64,000 nt of DNA, taken from contig NZ_VLKH01000001.1 of the NCBI RefSeq assembly GCF_007830175.1, positions 186,001 through 250,000 on the forward strand, read 5' to 3'. Position numbers and translations under genes: made by a program. Origin of the DNA: Sedimentibacter saalensis. Its GTDB lineage: Bacteria; Bacillota; Clostridia; Tissierellales; Sedimentibacteraceae. Shown here one piece after another: positions 17,355-25,623 of the stretch; within the stretch, counting starts at the first letter, position 1; each line of letters opens with the position of its first letter. The notes under the pieces were generated by a model. It saw only the letters and a list, made by a program, of their open reading frames with translations, was not told where the DNA came from and did no database searches.

Positions 17355-18032
17355 ATGTTTTTAATAGTCGAAGATGATAAACAAATACGAAACTTCATAA
17401 ATTTTTCATTAAAATCACAGAATTATGACTGCATGGAGGCTTCTACCGGAAAAGAAGCCATGAACATCATTGCAACCCAGAACATCTCAATGATAATACT
17501 GGATCTTGGCCTGCCTGACATGGATGGAATAGACATCATAAAAACAGTTCGGGGCTTTTCTGACATTCCCATAATTGTTGTTTCATCAAGAGACCAGGAC
17601 AACGAAAAAGTAGAAGCACTGGATGCAGGGGCAGATGATTATCTTACAAAACCATTCAGCATTAAGGAATTCCTGGCAAGAATAAGAGTTGTTTTCAGAC
17701 ACAAAGGAAACTCAAAAACAGAAGTTTCCAAAATATACAAAGTTGCAGACCTTGAAATAGACCTGGAGAAACACATTGTGCTGTTGGAAGGCAAAGAGGT
17801 GCACTTCACACCCATGGAATACAACGTGCTCACTCTTCTTGTTAAAAATGCCGGCAAAGTACTTACTCACAATTATATATTGAAAGAAGTTTGGGGCTCA
17901 TATATAGAAAGTGATATGCAGTCTCTTAGAGTATTCATGGCAAACATACGGAGAAAACTTGAAAAAAGTCCTGCTAAGCCGCGATATATATTGACGGAAG
18001 TTGGCATAGGATACAGGTTTGCAGATGAATAA
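17355..18032 (+). CDS. OmpR-family response regulator, KdpE-like
   Basis: A 225-residue regulator. The receiver domain has acidic E6-D7-D8, phospho-acceptor D50 (IILDLGLPDMDG), SSRDQ and the conserved lysine in TKPF. The C-terminal winged helix (about 125-223) has FTPMEYNVLTLLVKNAGKVL and ends GIGYRFADE. GGAGG precedes the ATG by 6 bases. It is the natural partner of the kinase just upstream. Confidence 0.93.
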   Translation: MFLIVEDDKQIRNFINFSLKSQNYDCMEASTGKEAMNIIATQNISMIILDLGLPDMDGIDIIKTVRGFSDIPIIVVSSRDQDNEKVEALDAGADDYLTKPFSIKEFLARIRVVFRHKGNSKTEVSKIYKVADLEIDLEKHIVLLEGKEVHFTPMEYNVLTLLVKNAGKVLTHNYILKEVWGSYIESDMQSLRVFMANIRRKLEKSPAKPRYILTEVGIGYRFADE

Positions 18033-18128
18033 CATGGTATATGTCTTAATACATTTTTTATATTATTTGTTACATGTTAATACTGTCTTTATATAATATT
18101 TTGTACAATTGAACAAGAGGTGAATAAA

Positions 18129-18572
18129 ATGAATATTTTTAAAAAACAAAACAAAGAGCTTGCAGTCATAGCAGGATGCGGCGAGTTCGGTTCAAAAATA
18201 GCTGTCTTACTGCAAAAGAAAAACATGAATGTACACATTATTGACATAGATGAAAATTCATTTTCAAAGCTTTCTCCTGAATTTGATGGTTTTACAATAA
18301 CAGGAGATGCTGCAGACATTGACCTGCTTGAATTTGCAGGTGCCGGTAAAGCAAGTATAATCATTGCAGCAACAAATGATGACAACACAAATATAATGAT
18401 CGGACAGATGTCTAAGCATTTGTATAAGGCTGATGAAGTTGTTGTAAGAATATATGACTCCGCAAAAAAATTTTTATGTGCCGATATGGACATAACATCC
18501 ATATGCCCATGTGTACTTTCGGAAAATGAATTTAAAAGGATTATTTCAGATAAGGAGAGCATAGCTGTATGA
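18129..18572 (+). CDS. TrkA-N domain protein without TrkA-C (third TrkA)
   Basis: A 147-residue nucleotide-binding protein: VIAGCGEFGSKIAVLL is an intact GxGxxG loop, VHIIDIDE the acidic strand end, and IIIAATNDDNTNIM the domain core. It stops where TrkA-C would begin. AGAGGTG lies 6 nt before the ATG. It is separated by about 95 bp from the response regulator gene and coupled to the next gene by ATGA overlap. It may form mixed rings with the full TrkA proteins or act as a redox or nucleotide sensor for the same transporter. Confidence 0.85.
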   Translation: MNIFKKQNKELAVIAGCGEFGSKIAVLLQKKNMNVHIIDIDENSFSKLSPEFDGFTITGDAADIDLLEFAGAGKASIIIAATNDDNTNIMIGQMSKHLYKADEVVVRIYDSAKKFLCADMDITSICPCVLSENEFKRIISDKESIAV

Positions 18573-18961
18573 AAATATTATTAGTGGGCGGTCACACGAA
18601 GCTGAGTTATTTAGCAAAATTGTTGAAATCCAGCGGACATGATGTAACAATTGTAAATGCGGATAAACAGTTATGCGAAATGCTCTCTGACAGCCATGAG
18701 GTATTTGCCATATGCGGAGACGGCACCAAATCCTCCGTACTTGAAAGCGCTAATGCTGCAAAAATGGATGCAGTGATTGCACTTACGGGAAATGATGCTT
18801 CAAATCTCATCATATGTGAAATTTCCAAGAAGCAGTTCAACATAAAAACCACGCTTTCAATTGTTAATAATCCCCAGAACATAAACATGTTCAAGGAACT
18901 TGGGGTAGATAAATGCATCAGTGCAATTCAAATATTTGCAGATTTCATAGAACAGATGTAG
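18569..18961 (+). CDS. TrkA-N domain protein without TrkA-C (fourth TrkA), degenerate glycine loop
   Basis: A 130-residue TrkA-N-only protein starting LLVGGHTKLSYLAKLL. The third glycine of GxGxxG is missing, so nucleotide binding may be weak or lost. The rest is typical (VTIVNADKQLCEML, VIALTGNDASNLIICEISKK). Its closest relative in the window is the second TrkA (NNPKNIQMFKTLG versus NNPQNINMFKELG), which suggests that the trkA pair was duplicated and then lost its C-domains. Confidence 0.85.
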   Translation: MKILLVGGHTKLSYLAKLLKSSGHDVTIVNADKQLCEMLSDSHEVFAICGDGTKSSVLESANAAKMDAVIALTGNDASNLIICEISKKQFNIKTTLSIVNNPQNINMFKELGVDKCISAIQIFADFIEQM

Positions 18962-18985
18962 TAAATATCAATGTTTTGCAAAGAT

Positions 18986-19251
18986 GCGGGCGGATACAAG
19001 ATCCGCCCCTACATATTGATAATACTTATTTTCACTATGAATTTGAAATTCCAGATCGTAGGGGAGGACTACTGTCCTCCCGCGTATAACATAAATTCAA
19101 CCCCCGGGCGGATACAAGATCCGCCCCTACAAATTGATAATATTTACTTTCACTATGAATTTAAATTCCAGTTCGTAGGGGAGGACCTCGTGTCCTCCCG
19201 GATATAACATAAATTCAACCCCCGGGCGGATACAAGATCCGCCCCTACAAC
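18986..19251. repeat. Tandem array of a 118-bp repeat (family R2)
   Basis: Two complete 118-bp units begin at 18987 and 19105, and a truncated third at 19223. Each contains two short hairpins: GGGCGGATACAAGATCCGCCC and GGGGAGGAC...GTCCTCCC, joined by an AT-rich spacer. Related hairpins occur at 40030 and, split, around 23836 and 23990. It fills the gap between the convergent TrkA and old-yellow-enzyme genes and could end both transcripts. Confidence 0.9.
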
Positions 19252-19254
19252 GTA

Positions 19255-20286
19255 CTATCTTTTTCTTAGTCTTCCTCTTTCATACTGAACAGGCCAGTTT
19301 GTTTCATTGCTGAGCTCATAGTCTGCCTGCAAAGGCCAGTATGGATTTCTTAATAAGGCTCTTCCAATAAAAATCAAATCAGCCCTGTTGTTTTGTAGAA
19401 TTTCTTCAGCCATGTTTGGATCTATTACCAGTCCTCCTGCAACGACAGGCAGGACTGTTTTTTCCTTTATTATTTCGGCAAATTTCACCTGGTATCCCTG
19501 GAATGCTTTTGGAGCTACGCTCACCACTCCTCCTGAACTTACATCTATCAAATCTAGGCCGTATTCTTTCACCAGGTTGATCAATTCTGCCAGATCGTCA
19601 GGATGATTTCCTCCATCAACATAATCCTCGGCTGTGACTCTCATCATTAAAGGCTTTTCTTTAGGCCATACATCTCGAACAGCACGAATTATTTCCTTTA
19701 AAATTCTTGCTCTGTTTTCCGGTGAACCGCCGTATTCATCAGTTCTCTTGTTTGTAACAGGAGACAGGAACTCATTAATAAGATAACCATGAGCACCATG
19801 AATTTCAAGCACATCATACCCAGCCTGTTTTGCCCTTTGAGCTGCAGCCTTAAATGCTGCAACTACTGCCTTAATATCTTCTTTAGTCATTTCAGCAGGA
19901 ACCCTGTATTCTTCATTGAATGCTATTGGGCTGGGAGCTATTATTTTTTCGCTTTCAGCTTCACACTTTCTTCCTGAATGGCCTAGCTGAATTCCTATTT
20001 TAGCTCCATTTGATTTGACTGCTTCAACAATTTTTTTAAGTCCATCTATGTGAGAATCATCCCATATTCCCAAGTCTCTGGATGATATTCTTCCTCTTGA
20101 TTCAACTGCAGTTGCCTCCTGTATGATCAGTCCAACTCCTCCCACTGCTCTTGAAGCGTAGTGTATGACATGCCAGTCAGTGACTTTACCATCATCTCCT
20201 GCAGAATACATGCACATAGGAGCCATTATGATTCTATTTTTCAATTCTAAATCCTTAATAATATAGCTTGCAAAAAGTTTTGACAT
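19255..20286 (-). CDS. namA: NADPH dehydrogenase, old yellow enzyme family (YqjM-like)
   Basis: A 343-residue FMN flavoprotein that reduces the C=C bond of enones, nitro compounds and similar electrophiles with NADPH. YqjM-class features are MAPMCMYSAGDDG near the N-terminus (redox-sensing cysteine), IQLGHSGRK, EIHGAHGYLINEFLSP with the paired histidines, the active-site tyrosine in DEYGGS, and a C-terminal IGRALLRNPYWP. No FeS or second flavin domain is attached, unlike 2,4-dienoyl-CoA reductases. GGAGGGAAT precedes the ATG. It is transcribed alone. Confidence 0.93.
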   Translation of the reverse strand: MSKLFASYIIKDLELKNRIIMAPMCMYSAGDDGKVTDWHVIHYASRAVGGVGLIIQEATAVESRGRISSRDLGIWDDSHIDGLKKIVEAVKSNGAKIGIQLGHSGRKCEAESEKIIAPSPIAFNEEYRVPAEMTKEDIKAVVAAFKAAAQRAKQAGYDVLEIHGAHGYLINEFLSPVTNKRTDEYGGSPENRARILKEIIRAVRDVWPKEKPLMMRVTAEDYVDGGNHPDDLAELINLVKEYGLDLIDVSSGGVVSVAPKAFQGYQVKFAEIIKEKTVLPVVAGGLVIDPNMAEEILQNNRADLIFIGRALLRNPYWPLQADYELSNETNWPVQYERGRLRKR

Positions 20287-20350
20287 ATTCCCTCCAAAGT
20301 TTTTATACTAATTTAATGATACCCATAGATAAAAATATAAAACATATTAG

Positions 20351-21088
20351 TCATTTTAAAAATTGCCCTGTCTTTCCCATTTTGTATGACAAGATGATTA
20401 TTGATTTTTCTTCCGGTGTCAATTCACGCTGATACATCTTTTCAAACTGCTGCAGCAATCCTTCAGTATCGATTTTTTTCCTTGGATTAATTATTCTTGG
20501 TCTCACATAATCAGGATCGTATTCTTTTATTTCAACTGAAGAATTGTACAATCTTTTAAAAATTTCTGCCGTATAATACGCATCGTTAAGTGCATCATGA
20601 AAATCTGAAGAAACAGGAATATTCATCAGTTCAACCACATGTTGAAGCCTAAGTGGATTTTTCTGTGGAGAATTAAAATATGCGGATGCATGATGCTGAA
20701 TATTGATATACCTTTTAGGCAACAGTGTCAAATCAAGACCATGGTATGATGAATTTCTGAACAGTTCCTTAATATCGGACATTCCCCACATACAAAGAAC
20801 TGAATCAACTCCTGCAAAGTTGATGAATTCACTAAAAACAGATGGAAATGTTTCCTTGTCCATCAGCTGCTCTGTTTCGATGCCTGTAAGCTTAGTTATG
20901 AAAGGAAGGATGCTTGAATAAATTGTAGGCTTAACAAGCCGGTTGAATGTACCAACAGCATTAAAACTTTCATCAAGTTTAACTGCTCCTATTTGAATTA
21001 TTTCAAAAGGATATACCGACCTTTTATCGCTGTTTGTCAGTGCTTTAATATTTTGATTAAATTCAGAATCGAAAACAACAAAGTTCAT
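20351..21088 (-). CDS. DnaQ/KapD-type 3'-5' exonuclease
   Basis: A 245-residue DEDDh-type nuclease. VVFDSEFN supplies the first two acidic residues. A central MWGMSDIKELF carries the third aspartate. HDALNDAYYTAEI holds the histidine and last aspartate. Residues after about 190 are a charged tail. The start at 21088 follows GAGGAGTTTCCT; the longer frame is unsupported. It may act in RNA turnover or, like KapD, be linked to sporulation; the substrate is unknown. Confidence 0.85.
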   Translation of the reverse strand: MNFVVFDSEFNQNIKALTNSDKRSVYPFEIIQIGAVKLDESFNAVGTFNRLVKPTIYSSILPFITKLTGIETEQLMDKETFPSVFSEFINFAGVDSVLCMWGMSDIKELFRNSSYHGLDLTLLPKRYINIQHHASAYFNSPQKNPLRLQHVVELMNIPVSSDFHDALNDAYYTAEIFKRLYNSSVEIKEYDPDYVRPRIINPRKKIDTEGLLQQFEKMYQRELTPEEKSIIILSYKMGKTGQFLK

Positions 21089-21271
21089 AGGAAACTCCTC
21101 AATTGTAATTATATTATTCTTGCACCGGATCAATAGAATATTCAATTCATTTTATTAGTTTTATACATCATGATGTGTTGTCTGTCAACTTTTTATTTCA
21201 ATCATGTTATTTCATAATTTTCACTGTTGTGTTACAATATTACATAATGTTATGAAGCAGTAAGCTCTTTC

Positions 21272-21300
21272 AAAAACCGGATGCTGGCCGGTTTTTATTG
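21272..21300. terminator. Orphan terminator hairpin upstream of the ComEC-like gene
   Basis: AAAAACCGG (21272-21280) pairs with CCGGTTTTT (21288-21296), followed by ATTG. The flanking genes diverge, so no known transcript reads into it. It may end a short RNA starting near 21230, or attenuate the gene at 21367. Confidence 0.6.
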
Positions 21301-21366
21301 TTATTGTACTCATCGCACAATAAAACTTAACATAACATAGTATAAAACAAGAAAGAGGATGATTTT

Positions 21367-22503
21367 ATGAAAAGCACTAAAAGAAATATATTGATTTTAT
21401 TTTTAGCACTGATGACTTATGTTTTAGCATCATGCGGAGTAAATGCAGAACAGGTTTCAAACACAAGCCAAGAAACAAGCAATACATCAGACAAGAATTC
21501 AGGGCTTATTGTGTACTTTCTGGATGTTGGCCAGGCTGACTGTACGCTCATACAGCTGCCAAACGGAGAAGAAGTCCTAATCGATGCAGGGAACTATGGA
21601 GATGGCAGTTATATAAAAAACTACCTTGAAAATCTCAATGTGGACGACATAGAATACTTTATTTTAACCCATCCCCATGAAGATCACATTGGTTCTGCAA
21701 AAGAAATAATAAACAACTTCACCGTAAAAAAAATCTATATGCCCGATGTGTTAGCAAGCTCAAATTTATATGAGAGCACGATGCTTGCAATTGAAAACAA
21801 AGACATTGAAACAATATTTGCAAAACCGGGATTAAAAATAATCGACAGCCCTGGTTTAAAATTGGAACTGTTATCCCCAAAGAGCATGTATTATTCTGAG
21901 CTAAATGAATATTCTGCAGTTGCACGACTGGAGTATGATAATACATCATTTTTGTTTACAGGAGATGCTGAAAGCGTATCTGAACTGGAAATGCTTGGGG
22001 GAGGCTTCAATCTTGATTCAGATGTATTAAAAGTAGGCCATCACGGGGGACGAACAAGCTCCAGCATTGATTTTCTTAAGGCTGTCACTCCTGAATATTC
22101 CATCATTTCGTGCGGAGAAGACAACAGCTATGGTCATCCACACATTGAAACACTAAACAGGCTTTCAGACATAGGCTCTGACATTTACAGGACTGATGAA
22201 CTTGGAACAATAGTGGCTGTATCAAATGGAAAGGATATATCAATAACAAGCGATGAAGTTATGGAAATTCCATTGGCACCTCTTGAGATTTTAAATACAC
22301 CGCCGATTCCAGACTCTTCTGAGGTCAAAGAAACTCCAGTAATTTCCGAAACAAATTATGTTGGAAACAAGAATTCCCTTGTTTTCCACAAGACTGACTG
22401 CAGCTCTGTTGCAGACATGAAAGAATCAAACAAGGTATTTTTCACCATAAGACAAAATGCCGTGGACCAAGGCTACACTCCCTGCGGTAGATGTAATCCA
22501 TAA
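21367..22503 (+). CDS. ComEC-like metallo-beta-lactamase lipoprotein with C-terminal Ada-type zinc module
   Basis: A 378-residue lipoprotein. Signal peptide with lipobox LASC (lipidated C23), a short Ser/Thr/Asn linker, then a metallo-beta-lactamase fold (about 48-300) with LDVGQADCTLI, THPHEDH (H102, H104, D106, H107), FLFTGDA and KVGHHGG. This is the nuclease-like domain of ComEC/Rec2. The last 40 residues have the C-x(n)-C-G-R-C pattern of the Ada metal-binding module (HKTDC and CGRCNP). It should act outside the membrane, perhaps as a nuclease. The start follows AGAGGATG. Confidence 0.9.
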   Translation: MKSTKRNILILFLALMTYVLASCGVNAEQVSNTSQETSNTSDKNSGLIVYFLDVGQADCTLIQLPNGEEVLIDAGNYGDGSYIKNYLENLNVDDIEYFILTHPHEDHIGSAKEIINNFTVKKIYMPDVLASSNLYESTMLAIENKDIETIFAKPGLKIIDSPGLKLELLSPKSMYYSELNEYSAVARLEYDNTSFLFTGDAESVSELEMLGGGFNLDSDVLKVGHHGGRTSSSIDFLKAVTPEYSIISCGEDNSYGHPHIETLNRLSDIGSDIYRTDELGTIVAVSNGKDISITSDEVMEIPLAPLEILNTPPIPDSSEVKETPVISETNYVGNKNSLVFHKTDCSSVADMKESNKVFFTIRQNAVDQGYTPCGRCNP

Positions 22504-22594
22504 GTTATTTATATACATTTATGTAAATATTTTTGACTTCTAAAAACCATTGCTATATAATGAATTTCAGAAAATTAAAATAAGGGGTGATCAT

Positions 22595-23794
22595 ATGACT
22601 AATATTTTAGAAGAAGCAAAATCTCTGCAAAATTCCATAGTCAAAGACAGGAGATACATTCATCAGAATGCAGAGCTTGGAATGGACTTACCGGTAACCA
22701 CAGCATATGTAATTGAAAGGCTCAAATCAATGGGCTATGAACCTGAGGTTATAACTAATTCAGCGGTGGTTGCACTGGCTGGCGGCAAAAAGGAAGGCAA
22801 GACAATATTGTTAAGAGCTGACATGGATGCTCTTCCCATAGTGGAGGAAAATGGACTTGAATTTAAATCCATTACAAAAAACATGCATGCTTGCGGACAT
22901 GATACTCATGCAGCAATGCTTTTGGGAGCAGCTCAAATTCTTAAAAATCATGAGGATGAAATTGAAGGCACTGTTAAATTGATGTTTCAGCCTGCTGAAG
23001 AACAGCTGTCAGGAGCAAAAGCCATGGTAGAAGCAGGCGTTCTTGAAAACCCTAAAGTTGATGCAGCTATCATGATCCATATTTTTTCCGGCATGCCTGT
23101 TCCGGCAGGAACACTGATTATTCCTAACCCAGGATACTTCACATCATCCGGAGACATGTTCCACATAGATATAAAGGGAAAGGGCGGTCATGGAGCTATG
23201 CCTCAGGACTGTGTAGACCCTCTTAATGTAATGGCTCACATACATACTGCTCTGCAGGAAGTAATAGCAAGAGAAATTGCACCGTCCAACACAGCAGTAA
23301 TAACAATCGGACAAATGCACGGAGGAAACGCTTCAAATATAATTCCTGACACCGCCTTTATAGAAGGAAGCATAAGAGCATTCAGCAGCAATGACAGAGA
23401 ATTCATGAAAACAAGAGTTGTTGAAATTGCAAAGGGAGTTGCTTCAACATTCAGAGCAGAAGCAACGGTTGAATACAGAATTAAATGTCCTTCAGTATAC
23501 AATGATCCTGAACTTTACAAAAAAGTAGTAGAAATAAATAACCAGTTGTTAGGTGAAGATAATACGCTGGGATTTGAAAAAGCATTCCCCGGAGGTAAAA
23601 TGACAGGTTCAGAAGACTTCGGATACGTAAGCGAAAAAGTTCCTTCAGTTATGATGGCATTAGGCGGCGGCTCTCCTGAACAAGGATTCCCCTATCCTCA
23701 GCACCATCCAAAAGTAGACTTCAGCGAAGATGTGTTCTACATAGGTTCGGCAGTCTATGCAAACACAGCAATAGAATGGCTGAAAATGAGTTAA
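22595..23794 (+). CDS. M20-family amidohydrolase (first copy)
   Basis: A 399-residue zinc hydrolase of the M20D group (hippurate or N-acyl-amino-acid hydrolases). Metal ligands are visible: HACGHD (C100, H102), FQPAEEQLSG, and a late GSEDFGYVSEKVPS. The lid domain sits at about 180-290. The start at 22595 follows AAGGGGTGATCAT. It is transcribed alone towards the repeat at 23.8 kb, opposite to the AbgT gene. Its substrate is probably an N-acylated amino acid or pABA-glutamate-like amide. Confidence 0.92.
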   Translation: MTNILEEAKSLQNSIVKDRRYIHQNAELGMDLPVTTAYVIERLKSMGYEPEVITNSAVVALAGGKKEGKTILLRADMDALPIVEENGLEFKSITKNMHACGHDTHAAMLLGAAQILKNHEDEIEGTVKLMFQPAEEQLSGAKAMVEAGVLENPKVDAAIMIHIFSGMPVPAGTLIIPNPGYFTSSGDMFHIDIKGKGGHGAMPQDCVDPLNVMAHIHTALQEVIAREIAPSNTAVITIGQMHGGNASNIIPDTAFIEGSIRAFSSNDREFMKTRVVEIAKGVASTFRAEATVEYRIKCPSVYNDPELYKKVVEINNQLLGEDNTLGFEKAFPGGKMTGSEDFGYVSEKVPSVMMALGGGSPEQGFPYPQHHPKVDFSEDVFYIGSAVYANTAIEWLKMS

Positions 23795-23835
23795 TATTAA
23801 AAATATTGTAATAACAACCTATTTTACAAAAAATT

Positions 23836-23997
23836 GTAGGCGGACCTTGTGGAGGCCACTGAAAAACTATACATTTATTCACTGTCATTCTGAGGCGTAG
23901 CCGAAGAATCTCATGTTTTCAACAAAGATGAGATCCTTCACTATCGTTCAGGATGACAGGAAGGACTTTTTCAGTGACGTCACCTTGTGTCCGCCCG
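23836..23997. repeat. R2 hairpin interrupted by an R1 MITE-like element
   Basis: A 130-bp insertion (23852-23981) with near-perfect terminal inverted repeats (GAGGCCACTGAAAAA versus TTTTTCAGTGACGTC) and the R1 core (TGTCATTCTGAG to CAGGATGACA, 23883-23958). It is flanked by a direct duplication of ACCTTGTG (23844-23851 and 23982-23989). Joining the outer parts restores GTAGGCGGACCTTGTGTCCG, an R2-type hairpin. This shows R1 insertion into R2 with an 8-bp target duplication. Confidence 0.88.
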
Positions 23998-24024
23998 TTT
24001 TATTTTATTTTTAAATTCAAAACT

Positions 24025-25563
24025 CTATGGTAACAGCAGCGGTCCGCCAGGTCCCAGCGGCAGCTTTGTAAAGTACCAGATTAACAAAAGGGCAATCCAT
24101 CCAATCATGTAGAAAATTGAGTATGGCAGCATTGTGGCGACCATTGTGCCCAGCCCAAGGTTCTTATCATACTTTCTGCCCAGTTCAAGCATCATGATAT
24201 AGTATGCCAACAAAGGAGTACATACGTTTATAACTGCATCTCCTATTCTGTATACCATCTGAGTAAATGCCGGGTGGAATCCAAGGAACATGAACATAGG
24301 AACAAATATAGGAGCAAATATTGCCCATTTTCCTGATGAACTTGCAAGGAAAACATCAAGTGGAATAATGAACAGTATGAGCAGGATCATTACAACAGGA
24401 ATTGGGAAACCTGAAGCCTGCAGTGCATTTGCACCCTTTATTGCCAGAACGATACCCATGTTAGACCATGCAAATATATTTGAGAACAAAGCCATCATAA
24501 ATGTAAGCGCAATATATCCGCCCATTTCAGACATTGACTGGTTTAATGCCTTAACCATTGCTCTTGAATCTTTTATAGTTCCTGTAATTCTTCCGAAAAC
24601 CATACCAGGGATAAAGAAAGCCAAAGTAATTAATACGACAAGCCCTTGCATCAAAGGAGCCTTGCTGCTAATAATTTTAAAAGTTTCAGGATCTCTTAAA
24701 ATACCATGTGACGGTGCTGTTCCTGCAACTACTAAGGCAAGCAATACTAACAATGAAATACCAGCAGCTTTCATACCTTTGCGCTGTATATCCGTAACTT
24801 CTTCTATACGTCCTTCTACTTGAACGTTCTCCAGTTTTCCCAACCTTGGTTCAACAAATTTCAGTGTAACCCATACGCCAACACCTGTAACCAATACTGT
24901 AGATGCAAGCTGGAAGTAATAGTTCATCATTGGGTTTGTTTCAGCAGGCAATCCTGAAATTTGAACTGCATTTTCAGTGAAACCTATGAGAAGCATATCA
25001 AGAGATGTTGGTATGAAGTTTCCGCCGAATGCTCCTGCAACAGATGCGTATGCAAGCATCATTCCGGCAAGAGGATTTCTGCCGATTGATAAGAATATCA
25101 ATGCTCCCAGAGGAGGCATTACGATGAATCCAGAGTCACCTGCTGCCATTGAAAGTATTGATAACATAATAAGTATTACAATAATCTTAATAGGCGATCC
25201 TTTAACATTTCCAAGCCCGTGTTTGATTGCAATTTGTAAAAGCCCTGATTTTTCACAAAGGCCAACGCCCAGCATGCAGACAAGTACAACACCCAGAGGT
25301 GCAAAACCTGTAAAACCGGATACAGCACTTGTAAGAATCTTAGTCAATCCAAAGACTGAAATCAGGTTTTGAACAACCAATGTTTCCCCTGTAACCGGAT
25401 GAACTGCAGACATTTTGAAAAGTGAAGCAACTAATGATAATACCATCATGAAAACACCTAAATACAAAAATATCATAAAAGCTTCAGGCAATTTATTGCC
25501 TATTTCTTCTATTTTATCAAGAAACTTATCAAACTTTGATTTCTTTAACTTTGCTTGTGCCAT
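24025..25563 (-). CDS. AbgT-family transporter
   Basis: A 512-residue membrane protein of about 11-13 helices. Family features are FDKFLDKIEEIGNKLPEAFM, GLCEKSGLL, AGDSGFIVMPPLGALIF, two re-entrant hairpin regions, and SSSGKWAIFAPIFVPM. AbgT proteins import p-aminobenzoyl-glutamate or export sulfonamide antimetabolites using the proton or sodium gradient. AAGGAGG precedes the ATG. The M20 amidohydrolase encoded just upstream on the same strand (60 bp) makes an import-and-cleave unit likely, as in E. coli abgABT. Confidence 0.93.
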   Translation of the reverse strand: MAQAKLKKSKFDKFLDKIEEIGNKLPEAFMIFLYLGVFMMVLSLVASLFKMSAVHPVTGETLVVQNLISVFGLTKILTSAVSGFTGFAPLGVVLVCMLGVGLCEKSGLLQIAIKHGLGNVKGSPIKIIVILIMLSILSMAAGDSGFIVMPPLGALIFLSIGRNPLAGMMLAYASVAGAFGGNFIPTSLDMLLIGFTENAVQISGLPAETNPMMNYYFQLASTVLVTGVGVWVTLKFVEPRLGKLENVQVEGRIEEVTDIQRKGMKAAGISLLVLLALVVAGTAPSHGILRDPETFKIISSKAPLMQGLVVLITLAFFIPGMVFGRITGTIKDSRAMVKALNQSMSEMGGYIALTFMMALFSNIFAWSNMGIVLAIKGANALQASGFPIPVVMILLILFIIPLDVFLASSSGKWAIFAPIFVPMFMFLGFHPAFTQMVYRIGDAVINVCTPLLAYYIMMLELGRKYDKNLGLGTMVATMLPYSIFYMIGWIALLLIWYFTKLPLGPGGPLLLP

Positions 25564-25623
25564 TTTACTTCCTCCTTGTTTTTTAACTATTAATATAAAT
25601 TAGAATTAAGATATAAATATTTC

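Noticed and set aside
15885..18032. Calling the pair kdpD and kdpE
   Set aside because: The kinase lacks the KdpD N-terminal domain and there is no kdpABC; only the membrane and kinase parts are KdpD-like.
18986..19251. Possible CRISPR array
   Set aside because: The repeated unit is 118 bp, the intervening parts are also repeated rather than unique, and there are no cas genes.
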